From Chitinophagaceae bacterium UBA4407 (lineage in GTDB: Bacteria; Bacteroidota; Bacteroidia; Chitinophagales; Chitinophagaceae), in NCBI GenBank assembly GCA_002390845.1, contig DGQT01000068.1, forward strand, positions 25,953 to 89,952: 64,000 bases of DNA. The letters are read 5' to 3'. Position 1 is the first letter of the stretch. Each line of letters begins with the position of its first letter. The position numbers were made by a program, and so were the translations under genes. Of the stretch, positions 8,379 through 18,083 are shown piece by piece. Below the pieces are notes generated by a model. The model did no database searches and was not told the DNA's origin. It worked only from the letters and a program-made list of their open reading frames with translations.

Positions 8379-11300
8379 ATGAGAAAGTATTTACACCCTT
8401 CGTTCCTGTTTGTTTTATTACAAACCATGCTGGCAGGCATAGGGCTTGCACAAAGTTCTATAACTTTTAATGCAAGCGGCACCTGGGTAGCACCTGCAAA
8501 CGTAACCAGCATTACCATACAAATGTGGGGCGCCGGGGGCGGGGCGCCTCTTGGAACACTTAATGGCATAAAAGAGTATGGCGGCGGCGGTGGCGCATTT
8601 GTAGCAAGCAAAGTTATTACTGTTACACCCGGCAAGTCTTATACCGTAACTATTGCAACCGGCGGCACATTGGCAAATACAGATGCTGCCACCACTTATT
8701 TTAAAGATGGAACCTTAGAAATTTTATATGCATACGGTGGTGATTTCCGTTATGGCGCCCAGGCAAGCACGGGCGGCAACGTTTCAGCATCGTATAAGGG
8801 CGGAGACTGCGGCGCTTCTGCAGATGGCGCATCCTTTTGGAGGTATTATGGGGGCGGGGGTGCAGCGGGCAGCAGCGGAGGAAATGGTGCAAATGGAGGA
8901 AACGCGAACACTACAACTATTGGCAACGGAGGAGTAGGCGTAAACGGAGCTGGTTCTGGCGGAAAGGGCGGAAGCATTACTTCAGTCAATATCCAGGGTT
9001 CAACCGGCAAGAACCCTGGTGGCGGTGGTGGTGGTAATGGCGGAAAAGGTGGAAATGGCCGTGTAATTATTACTTATTGCACTTCGCCGGGTAGCATTGA
9101 AACAGGACACACAGTACCCTACCCTGCAGAACTTACAACTGACAGTATTTATAATGTTGTGGCCGGTCCCGGTATTACCAATCCCGATTATTACTGGGAG
9201 CAAAGTACCAACAATAGTACCTGGACTGCAGCAAGCGCAGGCATCAAGCAATCTTATCCTTTACCCAACCCAAATACTGCAGCGTTAACTTACTACAGAC
9301 GCACGGCTTATACTTGCGCAAGCCCAAATTATACCTATAGTGCGTTAATTAAAGTTTTTAGCCAGGCAAATGGGCTATTAAATGGTACTATTTCTGGAAA
9401 AGTAAAAAGCAAAAATGGATCGGGGGTATCGGGCATAACCATAACGGTTCAAAAGCAGGTGGCATTAAAAGGCAGTCCGCTCAGCAAAACATATACTGCC
9501 ACAACCGGCACAGATGGAACTTATAGCATCAATAATATCTTTTATGGCGACCTTGGAAATGGAGACCCTAACAGTGTAACATTTAACATAACGCCATCAA
9601 AGACTGGGCATAAATTCTCACCAAATTTAACGGCATCGCTTTCTAATACCAACCCAACGGTTTCAAACAAAGAGTTTACCGATTCCACCGTGTACAGTAT
9701 AACGGGTACTGTAACCCAAACCTGCACGGGATGTGTTACCGGCTTTACTTCTGCAGTGGAACCGGGTGTAACGATTACCACTTCCAATACTTTTACCAAT
9801 ACTGCAGCTGATGGAACATATGGCATTACAGTGACCGATCCAGGTACTTACATACTTACCCCTACATATTTAAATCACATTTTTACCCCTACTACTCGTA
9901 CCGCTACAATTGTGAATAAAGATACTGCTGGTCTTAACTTTACAGATGCCACCACTAAAACAATTTCTGGTGTTTTTAAAGCGGGTTGTGGCCAATATAT
10001 AGGAACGGTTAAGCTAACCTTTACTGATACAGGGGCGGTGACCCATTTTAAGAAAGAGGTAACCACCACTTTAAATACTGGTGCATATTCCATTAGCTTA
10101 CCGGCTAGGACCTACAAGGTTAGCGTGTCAACTTTTACAAAAGGATCAAATGGCGCAGATATTAATACCAATGATCTCTACAACTTTTTTAATGTTACTC
10201 TAAAAGATTCAATGATCAGGAATATAGACAGTTCCAATGCCACCATGGACCTTATTTACCAACGGCCACCTGTAATTACGGTTAGCTTATTGGATACCAC
10301 CTGTACCACCAATGGCAGTACTTACGTGTTGTTTCAACAAAACATACCCAAGGCATTCACGATCAATTTATATCAAGGTGCCCAAAGCATAGGATGCAAA
10401 TTGGTAACAGATACCAACCGCGTAAAATTGATCACAAATGTTAAAGGAGACGATATAAATGAAACATTTTATTATAACCAGACCAATGGGAATGCTTCTG
10501 TTTCATTAAAGCCCGGTTTACCAAATATCGTGGCACCTTACCTTAAATATTTCAACCTCAATTATACTGATAAATACAACCGTGCAGCCACGCCAATAAC
10601 AAGGAATGTGGTAGTAACCGGAATAAAAACAAACCCCGGAACCTTTACAACTGTTTCACCGGAGATACCCCTTTTAATATTGCATGATCCGCCAGGCGAC
10701 AACAGTTACAGCTTTTGGGAGTCTGGCACAACCATACAAACGGGGGTCCGGTTTTATGCAAATTCATCTAAAGGTGAAAAAACTTGGGCCGAAGTAAAAG
10801 TAGGTGCAAGACAGTTAGTAGGAGTCGGCGTTGCGATCGAAAGTGCTGCCTGGGGCAAGGTTAGCGGGGGCTTGGAAATGGTGGCAACAACAAACACGGC
10901 TAATGAAACAATTTTAAGTACCACCAGCAACCAGTATTACTCAACCGCGGATAATAGCAATATTACGGGGGATGCCGGTGATGTGTATATTGGTGCTGCC
11001 TTGAATTTGTTATACTCGGTGGCTTACGAATTGAAATATACCGATGCTTGTGCATTGGGGATCCAAAAAAGCCTGATGATAGCAGATAGTGGCTTTGCCA
11101 CCACCTATACTTATTCTGAAAGTCATATTGTGAATACTGTGATGCCCACCCTTCAAACTTTCATAGATAATGAGGTCGATACAATAAAAAAGGCGGAGTA
11201 TGAAAACCAACTAAGTGTATGGCAGCAGGTTGTTGCCAATAACACTGGCAATAAAAACAAGGCCAAATTTGACAAAAACATCTCTTTTGATGGAACTACA

Positions 11301-14234
11301 GGGCCTCAAACATCCACTACTTCATCCAGTTCCACCAATTCAAGCACGATCGAATATGGTTTAGTAATAGATGGTACGGTTGCCATCGAACTTGGATTCG
11401 AATTAGGTGGGTCTGGTGGAGGAGCCGGACAGGTCGTAAATTTTAAAACAGAAACAGGCAGTAGCACCACCAATGACACCCTTGTACAAACCACTACAGG
11501 CTACACCATTGATGATGACGATGATGGGGATTATTTTTCAGTGGATATTAAAAAAGACCCTGTGTACAATACACCTGTATTTGTGCTGGTAGCAGGTACT
11601 GCCAGTTGCCCACCAGAACCGGTGGCACAAAAGCGCGATGCATGCCAGTTATTGATACCACAGCCGGTACAGTCGGGCATTCCCGCCGATGGAGAAGCTA
11701 TATTCATACTTAATCTTAGCAATACCAGCGAAAGTGGGGAATCCAGAACATACGATCTGTCTTTTGTACAGGCAAGTAACCCCAATGGTGCAATTGTTAC
11801 CATAGGTGGCAGCCCGGTAATATTGCCCATACCGTATACCATTGGTTACCTGCAAAGTGTACAGGTAACGGTAACAGTTAAAAAACCTGCAGGTTCCATT
11901 TATTCCTTTGAAGGTCTGCAGTTCATGCTTACCGATGATTGCGATGGGAGCGTAAGTAAGACCAATACCATTTCGGCCAATTTTATCAGCCCCTGCAGTG
12001 GGATAACCATGGCCGCCCCGGGAAATAATTGGGCAACCAAAGCTGCGGACAATAACAGCCTGGCCATCCAGTTCAATGGTTATACGCTTTCCAATCTGCA
12101 ATCAGTTTCACTTGAATACAGTGCAGCAGGTACGAGCAGCTGGGTGACCGCCTTTACAAAATACCAGTTCGAAATAACAGACCCCAACAGTACAACGGTA
12201 AACTGGGATGTGTCTGCTATTGCAGATGGCGGTTACGATATCAGGTTAAAGTTAACCTGCAGCAATGGCACAGTGTATTCAACCAGGGTATCGGGCATCA
12301 TTGACCGCAGGGCACCATCACTACTCGGCAACCCGGAACCAACGGATGATAATTATGTGGCCGGGGATGTGATCTCCTTGAGCTATACGGAAACCATAGA
12401 CAACACCAACCTCAACAGCAATAAAGTGGAGCTGCTCAGGTTGAGCAATAACACCGTAATCCCGGTTCAGGTAAGTGGGTTTGAAAATAAACTCGTGATC
12501 GTACCTGTAACATCCATCTCAGGCTTTGCCGGAGACAGCATGCGCCTGATCGTAAAAGACATCACCGATATTTATGGCAACTTAAAAACCACACCGGATA
12601 CTTCCAGGTTTACGGTGGGTGTAACAGTGGTGGGTACGGGCACAAAATTGGTGACCCTCTCAACGGTAAAAACCTCCATGCTCGAAAATGCCAGTGGCAC
12701 CATGGATGTTCTTTTCACGCTTCCGGTTCCCGCGGTCAACGATATCCAGGTAAATTATACCATTGCAGGTGCGGCTTTATATGGCACCGACTATACGGTA
12801 ACCTATTTCCCTACTCAACCTTTAAGTACCAGTTTCAATGGCATACAGGGCAATATTGTAATACCCAAGAACAGTACCCAGGCCATTTTAAAAATTGATC
12901 CCGTTGGCGATGCTATTGTGGAAGCGAATGAAAGTTTGACCTTCACCTTATCAGAAGGTGGTGATTATGTGCTCGGTTCAGTGATCTCGGTAACAGATAC
13001 CATCAAGAACGACGATCTTACGCCACCGGTAATAACTGCCAACAGGCCAACCACTTTCTGTACAGGCGATTCAGTGGTACTTTCAACAGCTTCTGCTTAT
13101 GCTTACCTGTGGTCAACAGGGGCAACCACGCAGAGCATCACCGTAAAGGTGGCAGGCAATTATAGTGTCACCATATTCGATGCTTTCGGGTCCGCTGGCA
13201 TAAGCGTACCAACCCAGGTTACGGTAAACACCAAACCAAACCCTGTTATCACAGGCGCACCGGTTATTTGTTCAGGCACTCCTGCAGTGTTAGATGCAGG
13301 CGCAGGTTATACTGCTTATCTATGGTCAAACGGTGTTACAACACGCACCAATACAATTACCGTAAAAGGCATATATATTGTTACAGTAACCAATGCTGGT
13401 GGTTGTTCTGCAACATCTGCCCCGGATACAGTAAAAACAAGTACAAAACCTTTACCGGTTATTACTTCGGCAGGCAGTATCAGCAATGTGTGCCCTGGCC
13501 AAACAGTAACGCTCGATGCAGGTGCAGGCGCTGCCGCTTACCTCTGGAGCACAACTGCTACTACAAGAACCATTGTGGTGAGCACAGCAGGCAGTTATAC
13601 AGTTACAGTAACCAACACAGCAGGTTGCAGCGGTACATCTGCAGCAGCAGTGGTTACTTACCAAACCTGCGCCAAACCAACCGGCCCCGTAGTAAGCAAT
13701 ATTGCTAACACTACGGCAACACTTGGTTGGACAGCCCCGGCATCCTGCGCAACAGGTTACCAGGTACAATACAGAAAAGTGGGCACCACTACCTGGACAA
13801 CGCTTACCCCTACAACCCCCAATGTAAATATCACGGGCCTCACTGCCGCAACAACCTACGAGTGGAGGTTACAAACCGTATGTGTGCAAACACCATTTAT
13901 GGGCAGCGGCTATATAGCAGGCAGCAACTTTACCACCACCGCCGTTGCCGCTGTTTTCGCAGGCACCAGTGTTGAATCGAGTGTTGCAGCCAATGGTTTT
14001 GCAGCAATGGTTTACCCCAACCCTGCAAAAAACAGTGCACTGCTTAAGGTAGACGGCTATGACAAAGAAATATCTGTGATTATTACTGAGGTTATGGGTA
14101 AGGTTTTGTGGAAGAGCGCAAAACTAAATACCAGCCAGGTACAACTACCCGTAGCACAGTTAACAGCAGGCGTTTATCTCGTAACTGTAACCAGCGATAC
14201 AAAAAGTATTGTTGTAAAACTGGTAAAAGAATAA
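8379..14234 (+). CDS. Giant multidomain secreted protein with T9SS sorting domain
   Basis: A 1951-residue exported protein. It has a signal peptide to A24-Q25, a very glycine-rich segment at about 50-232, carboxypeptidase-regulatory/SdrD-like beta sandwiches at about 336, 437 and 526, and a long central region at about 628-1207 that I do not recognise. A poly-Asp stretch (DDDDDGDYF) near residue 1047 may bind calcium. Then come a Calx-beta-like domain at about 1421-1545, three Ig/PKD-like repeats with AYLWS(N/T)G motifs at 1548-1763, a fibronectin type III domain at 1763-1855, and a type A T9SS C-terminal domain from VYPNPAKNS at about 1877. Probably a surface adhesin or matrix protein; no catalytic domain was identified. 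The iterons at 8239-8301 lie directly upstream. Confidence 0.9.
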   Translation: MRKYLHPSFLFVLLQTMLAGIGLAQSSITFNASGTWVAPANVTSITIQMWGAGGGAPLGTLNGIKEYGGGGGAFVASKVITVTPGKSYTVTIATGGTLANTDAATTYFKDGTLEILYAYGGDFRYGAQASTGGNVSASYKGGDCGASADGASFWRYYGGGGAAGSSGGNGANGGNANTTTIGNGGVGVNGAGSGGKGGSITSVNIQGSTGKNPGGGGGGNGGKGGNGRVIITYCTSPGSIETGHTVPYPAELTTDSIYNVVAGPGITNPDYYWEQSTNNSTWTAASAGIKQSYPLPNPNTAALTYYRRTAYTCASPNYTYSALIKVFSQANGLLNGTISGKVKSKNGSGVSGITITVQKQVALKGSPLSKTYTATTGTDGTYSINNIFYGDLGNGDPNSVTFNITPSKTGHKFSPNLTASLSNTNPTVSNKEFTDSTVYSITGTVTQTCTGCVTGFTSAVEPGVTITTSNTFTNTAADGTYGITVTDPGTYILTPTYLNHIFTPTTRTATIVNKDTAGLNFTDATTKTISGVFKAGCGQYIGTVKLTFTDTGAVTHFKKEVTTTLNTGAYSISLPARTYKVSVSTFTKGSNGADINTNDLYNFFNVTLKDSMIRNIDSSNATMDLIYQRPPVITVSLLDTTCTTNGSTYVLFQQNIPKAFTINLYQGAQSIGCKLVTDTNRVKLITNVKGDDINETFYYNQTNGNASVSLKPGLPNIVAPYLKYFNLNYTDKYNRAATPITRNVVVTGIKTNPGTFTTVSPEIPLLILHDPPGDNSYSFWESGTTIQTGVRFYANSSKGEKTWAEVKVGARQLVGVGVAIESAAWGKVSGGLEMVATTNTANETILSTTSNQYYSTADNSNITGDAGDVYIGAALNLLYSVAYELKYTDACALGIQKSLMIADSGFATTYTYSESHIVNTVMPTLQTFIDNEVDTIKKAEYENQLSVWQQVVANNTGNKNKAKFDKNISFDGTTGPQTSTTSSSSTNSSTIEYGLVIDGTVAIELGFELGGSGGGAGQVVNFKTETGSSTTNDTLVQTTTGYTIDDDDDGDYFSVDIKKDPVYNTPVFVLVAGTASCPPEPVAQKRDACQLLIPQPVQSGIPADGEAIFILNLSNTSESGESRTYDLSFVQASNPNGAIVTIGGSPVILPIPYTIGYLQSVQVTVTVKKPAGSIYSFEGLQFMLTDDCDGSVSKTNTISANFISPCSGITMAAPGNNWATKAADNNSLAIQFNGYTLSNLQSVSLEYSAAGTSSWVTAFTKYQFEITDPNSTTVNWDVSAIADGGYDIRLKLTCSNGTVYSTRVSGIIDRRAPSLLGNPEPTDDNYVAGDVISLSYTETIDNTNLNSNKVELLRLSNNTVIPVQVSGFENKLVIVPVTSISGFAGDSMRLIVKDITDIYGNLKTTPDTSRFTVGVTVVGTGTKLVTLSTVKTSMLENASGTMDVLFTLPVPAVNDIQVNYTIAGAALYGTDYTVTYFPTQPLSTSFNGIQGNIVIPKNSTQAILKIDPVGDAIVEANESLTFTLSEGGDYVLGSVISVTDTIKNDDLTPPVITANRPTTFCTGDSVVLSTASAYAYLWSTGATTQSITVKVAGNYSVTIFDAFGSAGISVPTQVTVNTKPNPVITGAPVICSGTPAVLDAGAGYTAYLWSNGVTTRTNTITVKGIYIVTVTNAGGCSATSAPDTVKTSTKPLPVITSAGSISNVCPGQTVTLDAGAGAAAYLWSTTATTRTIVVSTAGSYTVTVTNTAGCSGTSAAAVVTYQTCAKPTGPVVSNIANTTATLGWTAPASCATGYQVQYRKVGTTTWTTLTPTTPNVNITGLTAATTYEWRLQTVCVQTPFMGSGYIAGSNFTTTAVAAVFAGTSVESSVAANGFAAMVYPNPAKNSALLKVDGYDKEISVIITEVMGKVLWKSAKLNTSQVQLPVAQLTAGVYLVTVTSDTKSIVVKLVKE

Positions 14235-14255
14235 CTAAACCCCTTTATAAACCTG

Positions 14256-14295
14256 CACCCCCTGTTGGCGCTTAAGCCAGCAGGGGTGTTTATTT
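14256..14295 (+). terminator. Terminator of the giant T9SS gene
   Basis: CACCCC(C)TGTTGGC pairs with GCCAGCAGGGGTG, with one bulge and one G-T pair, around a short loop. TTTATTT follows. It begins 22 bp after the stop codon. Confidence 0.7.
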
Positions 14296-14328
14296 AAACA
14301 TACAGGAGTATCTTTCGCGGATAAAAAA

Positions 14329-14430
14329 TTTTTTTTGAACCAGGCAGCAGAATGTAAATGAAGCTTTGGTTGCGTCGCACTCTTGTACTTTCGGATTATA
14401 TATTGGGCTTTACCGTAGCGAGGATTGAAG
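14329..14430. repeat. Dispersed repeat, left arm (copy 5)
   Basis: T-run, then GAACCAGGCAGCAG, TGAAGCTTTGG, core TTGCGTCGCACTCTTGTAC at 14370-14388 and the arm end ATTGGGCTTTACCG. The next right arm lies at 16252-16330, beyond three genes. It is unclear whether the two form one element. Confidence 0.75.
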
Positions 14431-14490
14431 CAAACGAATTCCCAACTCTGTAAAGAACTCTGAGTAAGTTTGCAAAGCACAATTACTGCA

Positions 14491-15072
14491 ATGGAAAAGT
14501 CAATAGCACAATTACAAAAATTTACATACAGCATTCTTAAACTGGAAGAAAATGAATGGAACGATTTTTCCTCCATTTGGCTACCGCTTTCTGCGAAAAG
14601 AAAAACATTACTTACGGCTGCAGGCGAAACGGAAAAGCATTTATATTTTATAACAGAAGGTGTACAACGTGCTTTTTATTTACACAACGATAAAGAAGCC
14701 ACACTGGTTTTTACTTACCCCTATTCATTCTCGGGTGTTGCAGATTCTTTCTTAACACAACTGCCTTCCAGATATTATTTTGAAACACTTACTGCCAGCA
14801 CATTTTTGCGCACTACTTACCAGCAGGTACATAAATTAATGAATCAGCACAGGAATATTGCAAAGCTGATTTTAAAAGCAACCAGCTTTGCACTGTCAGG
14901 TGTTTTAGAAAGACAGATTGAATTACAATGCTTTTCTGCGGAAGAAAAATTCAGGACATTATTAAAACGTAGCCCGCATGTACTGCAACTGATACCGCAT
15001 AAATATCTTGCTTCTTACCTGGGCATTGATGCAACTACCTTCAGTAAACTGCTTGGTACAATTCGATTGTAA
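14491..15072 (+). CDS. Crp/Fnr-family transcriptional regulator
   Basis: A 193-residue protein. Residues about 20-125 resemble a cyclic-nucleotide-binding beta roll (LYFITEGVQRAFY, then YPYSFSGVADSF), and a C-terminal helix-turn-helix reads HKYLASYLGIDATTFSKLL. This layout is typical of the many Bacteroidota Crp-like regulators, which often lack the canonical cAMP contacts; the ligand is unknown. I chose the ATG at 14491 over a TTG 21 bp earlier. A hairpin terminator separates it from the DinB-like gene downstream, which may be its target. Confidence 0.87.
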   Translation: MEKSIAQLQKFTYSILKLEENEWNDFSSIWLPLSAKRKTLLTAAGETEKHLYFITEGVQRAFYLHNDKEATLVFTYPYSFSGVADSFLTQLPSRYYFETLTASTFLRTTYQQVHKLMNQHRNIAKLILKATSFALSGVLERQIELQCFSAEEKFRTLLKRSPHVLQLIPHKYLASYLGIDATTFSKLLGTIRL

Positions 15073-15084
15073 AAGCTTCAATCA

Positions 15085-15114
15085 AAAATCTTGGCGCAGA
15101 CCAAGATTTTATTT
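15085..15114 (+). terminator. Terminator after the Crp/Fnr-type regulator
   Basis: A perfect 10-bp stem AAAATCTTGG / CCAAGATTTT closes a 6-base loop and is followed by ATTT. It also shows that the TTG at 15091 cannot be a start codon, because it lies inside the stem. Confidence 0.7.
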
Positions 15115-15153
15115 CAGACTAGCACACAGCTTTGCAGTATAAAATTATTCACC

Positions 15154-15774
15154 ATGCCAACTCATCAATCAAACCAACTGATTACAAAGCTGCAACAGCA
15201 AACAGAAACATTATTAAACAAAGCCATACAGGAATGGCAAATGATTGCACCTGAAAAATTTTCACAGCAACCTGCTGAGGGTTCGTGGAGTGCGAAACAG
15301 TGCATCGCTCATTTAAATATGTATGGTGATTATTACCTGCCCGCTATTGAAGCTGCCATTTTAAAAGCAAAGCAGCAGAAATCAAGAGCTTCAGTACAAT
15401 TTCCTTCAGGCTGGCTGGGGAATTATTTTACCAATATGATGCTGCCGGGAACAAATGAAAAGCCAACAAAGAAGATGAAGGCGATGAAGCATTATATTTC
15501 TTTAAATGATGAAGACAGCGATAAAGTAATAGCCGCATTTATAGACCAGCAGGAAAAGCTTTTACAATTATTGGAAGATGCAACAGTTGTAAACCTTTCC
15601 ACTACTAAAGTGGCGATATCCATTGCAAAATTTATTAAACTTAAACTTGGCGATGTGTTTATGTTTTTGATTGCACACAACTACCGCCATGTGCTACAAG
15701 CAGAAAGCGCTTTAAATGCTTCGGGAGTAACTGTAACTGAAAATCATATCGCTGAAGTATCTTTTGCGTTTTAA
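15154..15774 (+). CDS. DinB-superfamily protein
   Basis: A 206-residue four-helix-bundle protein of the DinB/YfiT superfamily. The N-terminal part carries the family pattern EGSWSAKQCIAHLNMYGDYYLPAIEAA, and a late HNYRHVLQ supplies the typical last His, giving a likely metal-binding set. Such proteins are thiol-dependent or metal-dependent transferases or hydrolases; the substrate cannot be told. The ATG at 15154 is used because upstream sequence is a terminator. It converges with the thioesterase, with only 2 bp between the stop codons. Confidence 0.82.
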   Translation: MPTHQSNQLITKLQQQTETLLNKAIQEWQMIAPEKFSQQPAEGSWSAKQCIAHLNMYGDYYLPAIEAAILKAKQQKSRASVQFPSGWLGNYFTNMMLPGTNEKPTKKMKAMKHYISLNDEDSDKVIAAFIDQQEKLLQLLEDATVVNLSTTKVAISIAKFIKLKLGDVFMFLIAHNYRHVLQAESALNASGVTVTENHIAEVSFAF

Positions 15775-15776
15775 AC

Positions 15777-16178
15777 TCATGCAAACATCAGTAATAACGA
15801 ATTATCAATCCTACGTGGCCGCTGTGTTTTTCTATCAAGTGGAATCCAGATACTTGCCGCGCTAATGATCTTTTTATTGTCTGCAATTCGGGTTATTTCG
15901 TAGTGGCGTTTCCAGGTTACGTTGGTGTAATCGCCGGTCCAGGTATGCATTTCCAGTTCATCACCGAGAAAGGCCTGATTGATATAATCTATCTCGTGGC
16001 GTTTGATCATCCAGAGCACCTGTTCATTTAATTCAGGAGAAACATAAGTGTTCCAATGCTGGCGTGCAATGTTTTCCATCCATTGAACATAGATCACATT
16101 GTTTACATGATTCACATCATCGAGATGCTCTTGCTGCACTTTTATATTTATTCTGAAATGGGTGTTAGGAAGTTCCAT
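15777..16178 (-). CDS. Acyl-CoA thioesterase (4HBT hot-dog family)
   Basis: A 133-residue single hot-dog-fold protein. The N-terminal motif HLDDVNHVNNVIYVQWMENIA is typical of 4HBT/FatB-like thioesterases, where an Asp near this position is catalytic. It hydrolyses acyl-CoA or acyl-ACP; the substrate is not predictable. The length fits the family. It overlaps no gene and converges with the DinB-like gene. Confidence 0.88.
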   Translation of the reverse strand: MELPNTHFRINIKVQQEHLDDVNHVNNVIYVQWMENIARQHWNTYVSPELNEQVLWMIKRHEIDYINQAFLGDELEMHTWTGDYTNVTWKRHYEITRIADNKKIISAASIWIPLDRKTQRPRRIDNSLLLMFA

Positions 16179-16251
16179 TTAAATTTACGATTTACAGATT
16201 TTGGGTTTACGATTTATTCATTCCGTATCGGGATTTTGTATTGGCTGTTTT

Positions 16252-16330
16252 AAAAGCTCAATAAATTTATGCCGTACAAATGTGCGACGCAACAGAAGCT
16301 TCATTCATGTTCAACTGTTCGGTTCATAAA
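16252..16330. repeat. Dispersed repeat, right arm (copy 6)
   Basis: AAAAGCTCAATAAATTTAT, core GTACAAATGTGCGACGCAA at 16274-16292, then CAGAAGCTTCATTC and a worn outer end. It lies between the thioesterase start and the murQ stop. Confidence 0.72.
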
Positions 16331-16336
16331 ATGTAT

Positions 16337-17155
16337 TTATTGCTTTATTGCATCTGCTGCCTTCTTTACTGTGCCGTACTGCTGCAATAATTTTTTTGCT
16401 GCTTCGTAATCGGGCATATTTATTTTTTCCATTAACATTTTTACACCACGGTCCAATAACTTTTCGTTGTTCAGTTGCATGTTTACCATGCGGTTGTCTT
16501 CTACCTTTCCCAGTTGAATCATTACTGTGGTGGAGATCATGTTCAACACCATTTTTTGCATAGTGCCGCTTTTCATGCGGCTGCTGCCGGTAACAAATTC
16601 AGGGCCTACAACAATCTCTACTTTATAATCTGAAACTGCTGCAAGCGGGCTGCCGGTATTGCTGACAATGCAACCCGTTTCTATGCCATTGTTTTTACAA
16701 TGTTGCAATGCGCCGATCACGTAAGGCGTAGTGCCACTTGCCGCAATGCCCACCACAAAATCTTTATCAGAAATATTGCGTGCCTGTAAATCGAGCCAGC
16801 CCTGTTTTGTATCGTCTTCTGCATCTTCAACCGAATTGGCTATTGCAACATTGCCGCCGGCAATAACACCAATAATCGTATCGAAAGAAACTCCATAAGT
16901 GGGCGGACATTCACTCGCATCTAAAATACCAAGGCGACCACTGGTGCCGGCGCCGACATAAAACAACCTGCCGCCGGCAAGCATTTTATCGGTTATTGCA
17001 GCAATCAGGTTTTCAATTTCTGTTAAGTGCTTTTCAATGGCTAAAGGAACTGTTTTGTCCTCGTTGTTAAGGTTTGCAACAATCTCTTTAACCGACATTT
17101 TTTCCAAATGCCTGTAATGCGATGGTTGCTCTGTAATGCGTACGAATTCGCTCAT
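16337..17155 (-). CDS. murQ: N-acetylmuramic acid 6-phosphate etherase
   Basis: Cleaves the lactyl ether of MurNAc-6-phosphate to GlcNAc-6-phosphate and D-lactate in cell-wall sugar recycling; cytoplasmic. The 272-residue protein has a SIS fold with the signature VGAGTSGRLGILDASECPPTYG at about residues 67-88 and GIAASGTTPYV for phosphate binding. A C-terminal helical segment follows. It is downstream of a sugar kinase by 6 bp on the same strand, which supplies the phosphorylated substrate. Slightly shorter than the enterobacterial enzyme, which is usual in this phylum. Confidence 0.95.
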   Translation of the reverse strand: MSEFVRITEQPSHYRHLEKMSVKEIVANLNNEDKTVPLAIEKHLTEIENLIAAITDKMLAGGRLFYVGAGTSGRLGILDASECPPTYGVSFDTIIGVIAGGNVAIANSVEDAEDDTKQGWLDLQARNISDKDFVVGIAASGTTPYVIGALQHCKNNGIETGCIVSNTGSPLAAVSDYKVEIVVGPEFVTGSSRMKSGTMQKMVLNMISTTVMIQLGKVEDNRMVNMQLNNEKLLDRGVKMLMEKINMPDYEAAKKLLQQYGTVKKAADAIKQ

Positions 17156-17161
17156 AAATAG

Positions 17162-18001
17162 TTATTGATGATATGATATTAGCCCGTCCATTGGTTGCTT
17201 TAATATTTTGCCCAATTCAAGCTCGTAAGTGTTGCATAAATCTTTAATTACATCTTTAAACCCAAATGCCACACTGCCTGCAAAACTAATCGGGTACAGC
17301 CAGCTTTCGCGGTACTTGTTTAAATGGGTAAAGAAAAAATCGTTAAGGCCGTCTTCAATAATATTTTCTATCATAAAATGGTCGCGGTTCTCTGCAAGAA
17401 ATATAGCGAACGAGGCAAGATAACGGTTTGGCTGGGGTTGCTTATAAACATGATCCAGTATTTCATTGGCATTCGTGTTAAATTGTTTTCCAAAACGCAG
17501 CATCAGGTCTTCATCAAAAGTGTTGTACAAAAAATGTTGAATTACTTTTTTGCCAAGATAAGCGCCGCTGCCTTCATCGCCCAGCACATAACCCAGGCCA
17601 GGACTGTTTTTTACAATTTTCTTTCCGTTATAATAACAGGAGTTGGAGCCCGTGCCAAGAATACAGGCGATGCCTTTATCATGACCGCATACTGCACGTG
17701 CCGCTGCAAGCAGATCAATTTCTGCTTCTGCTTTTGCTGTTGGAAAAACTTTTTTCAACGCCTTTTTTATAAACTTTCCGTTCTCCGGATTGCCAAGCCC
17801 GGTACCGTAATAATAAATTTCATCAACCTGCACATTTTTTAATCTTACCAGCAGTTCTTTTTGCAGAATAGCAACCACCTGATCCAGGCTAAGAAAATAA
17901 GGGCTGATGCCCTGCGTAATTATTTTTTTCTTTTTGCCATCTGCAAGCAGGCACCACTCGCATTTGGTAGAGCCACTGTCGGCAATCAATTTAACTGACA
18001 T
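17162..18001 (-). CDS. Amino-sugar kinase (BadF/BadG/BcrA ATPase family)
   Basis: A 279-residue ASKHA-fold kinase. The phosphate-1 motif DSGSTKCEW is at residues 8-16, and CILGTGSNSCYYNG and GYVLGDEGSGAYLGK form the second nucleotide and substrate region. Family members phosphorylate N-acetylglucosamine or N-acetylmuramic acid. The 6-bp spacing to murQ favours MurNAc or GlcNAc as substrate (inference). It is the first gene of the two-gene unit. Confidence 0.88.
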   Translation of the reverse strand: MSVKLIADSGSTKCEWCLLADGKKKKIITQGISPYFLSLDQVVAILQKELLVRLKNVQVDEIYYYGTGLGNPENGKFIKKALKKVFPTAKAEAEIDLLAAARAVCGHDKGIACILGTGSNSCYYNGKKIVKNSPGLGYVLGDEGSGAYLGKKVIQHFLYNTFDEDLMLRFGKQFNTNANEILDHVYKQPQPNRYLASFAIFLAENRDHFMIENIIEDGLNDFFFTHLNKYRESWLYPISFAGSVAFGFKDVIKDLCNTYELELGKILKQPMDGLISYHQ

Positions 18002-18083
18002 ATTTTGAGCTTCTAATTTTAAGTTTGTTCTTCTTTATTTATACTTTGAAGATAGCAGATAAAGGATTACTGAAATAAATAAT

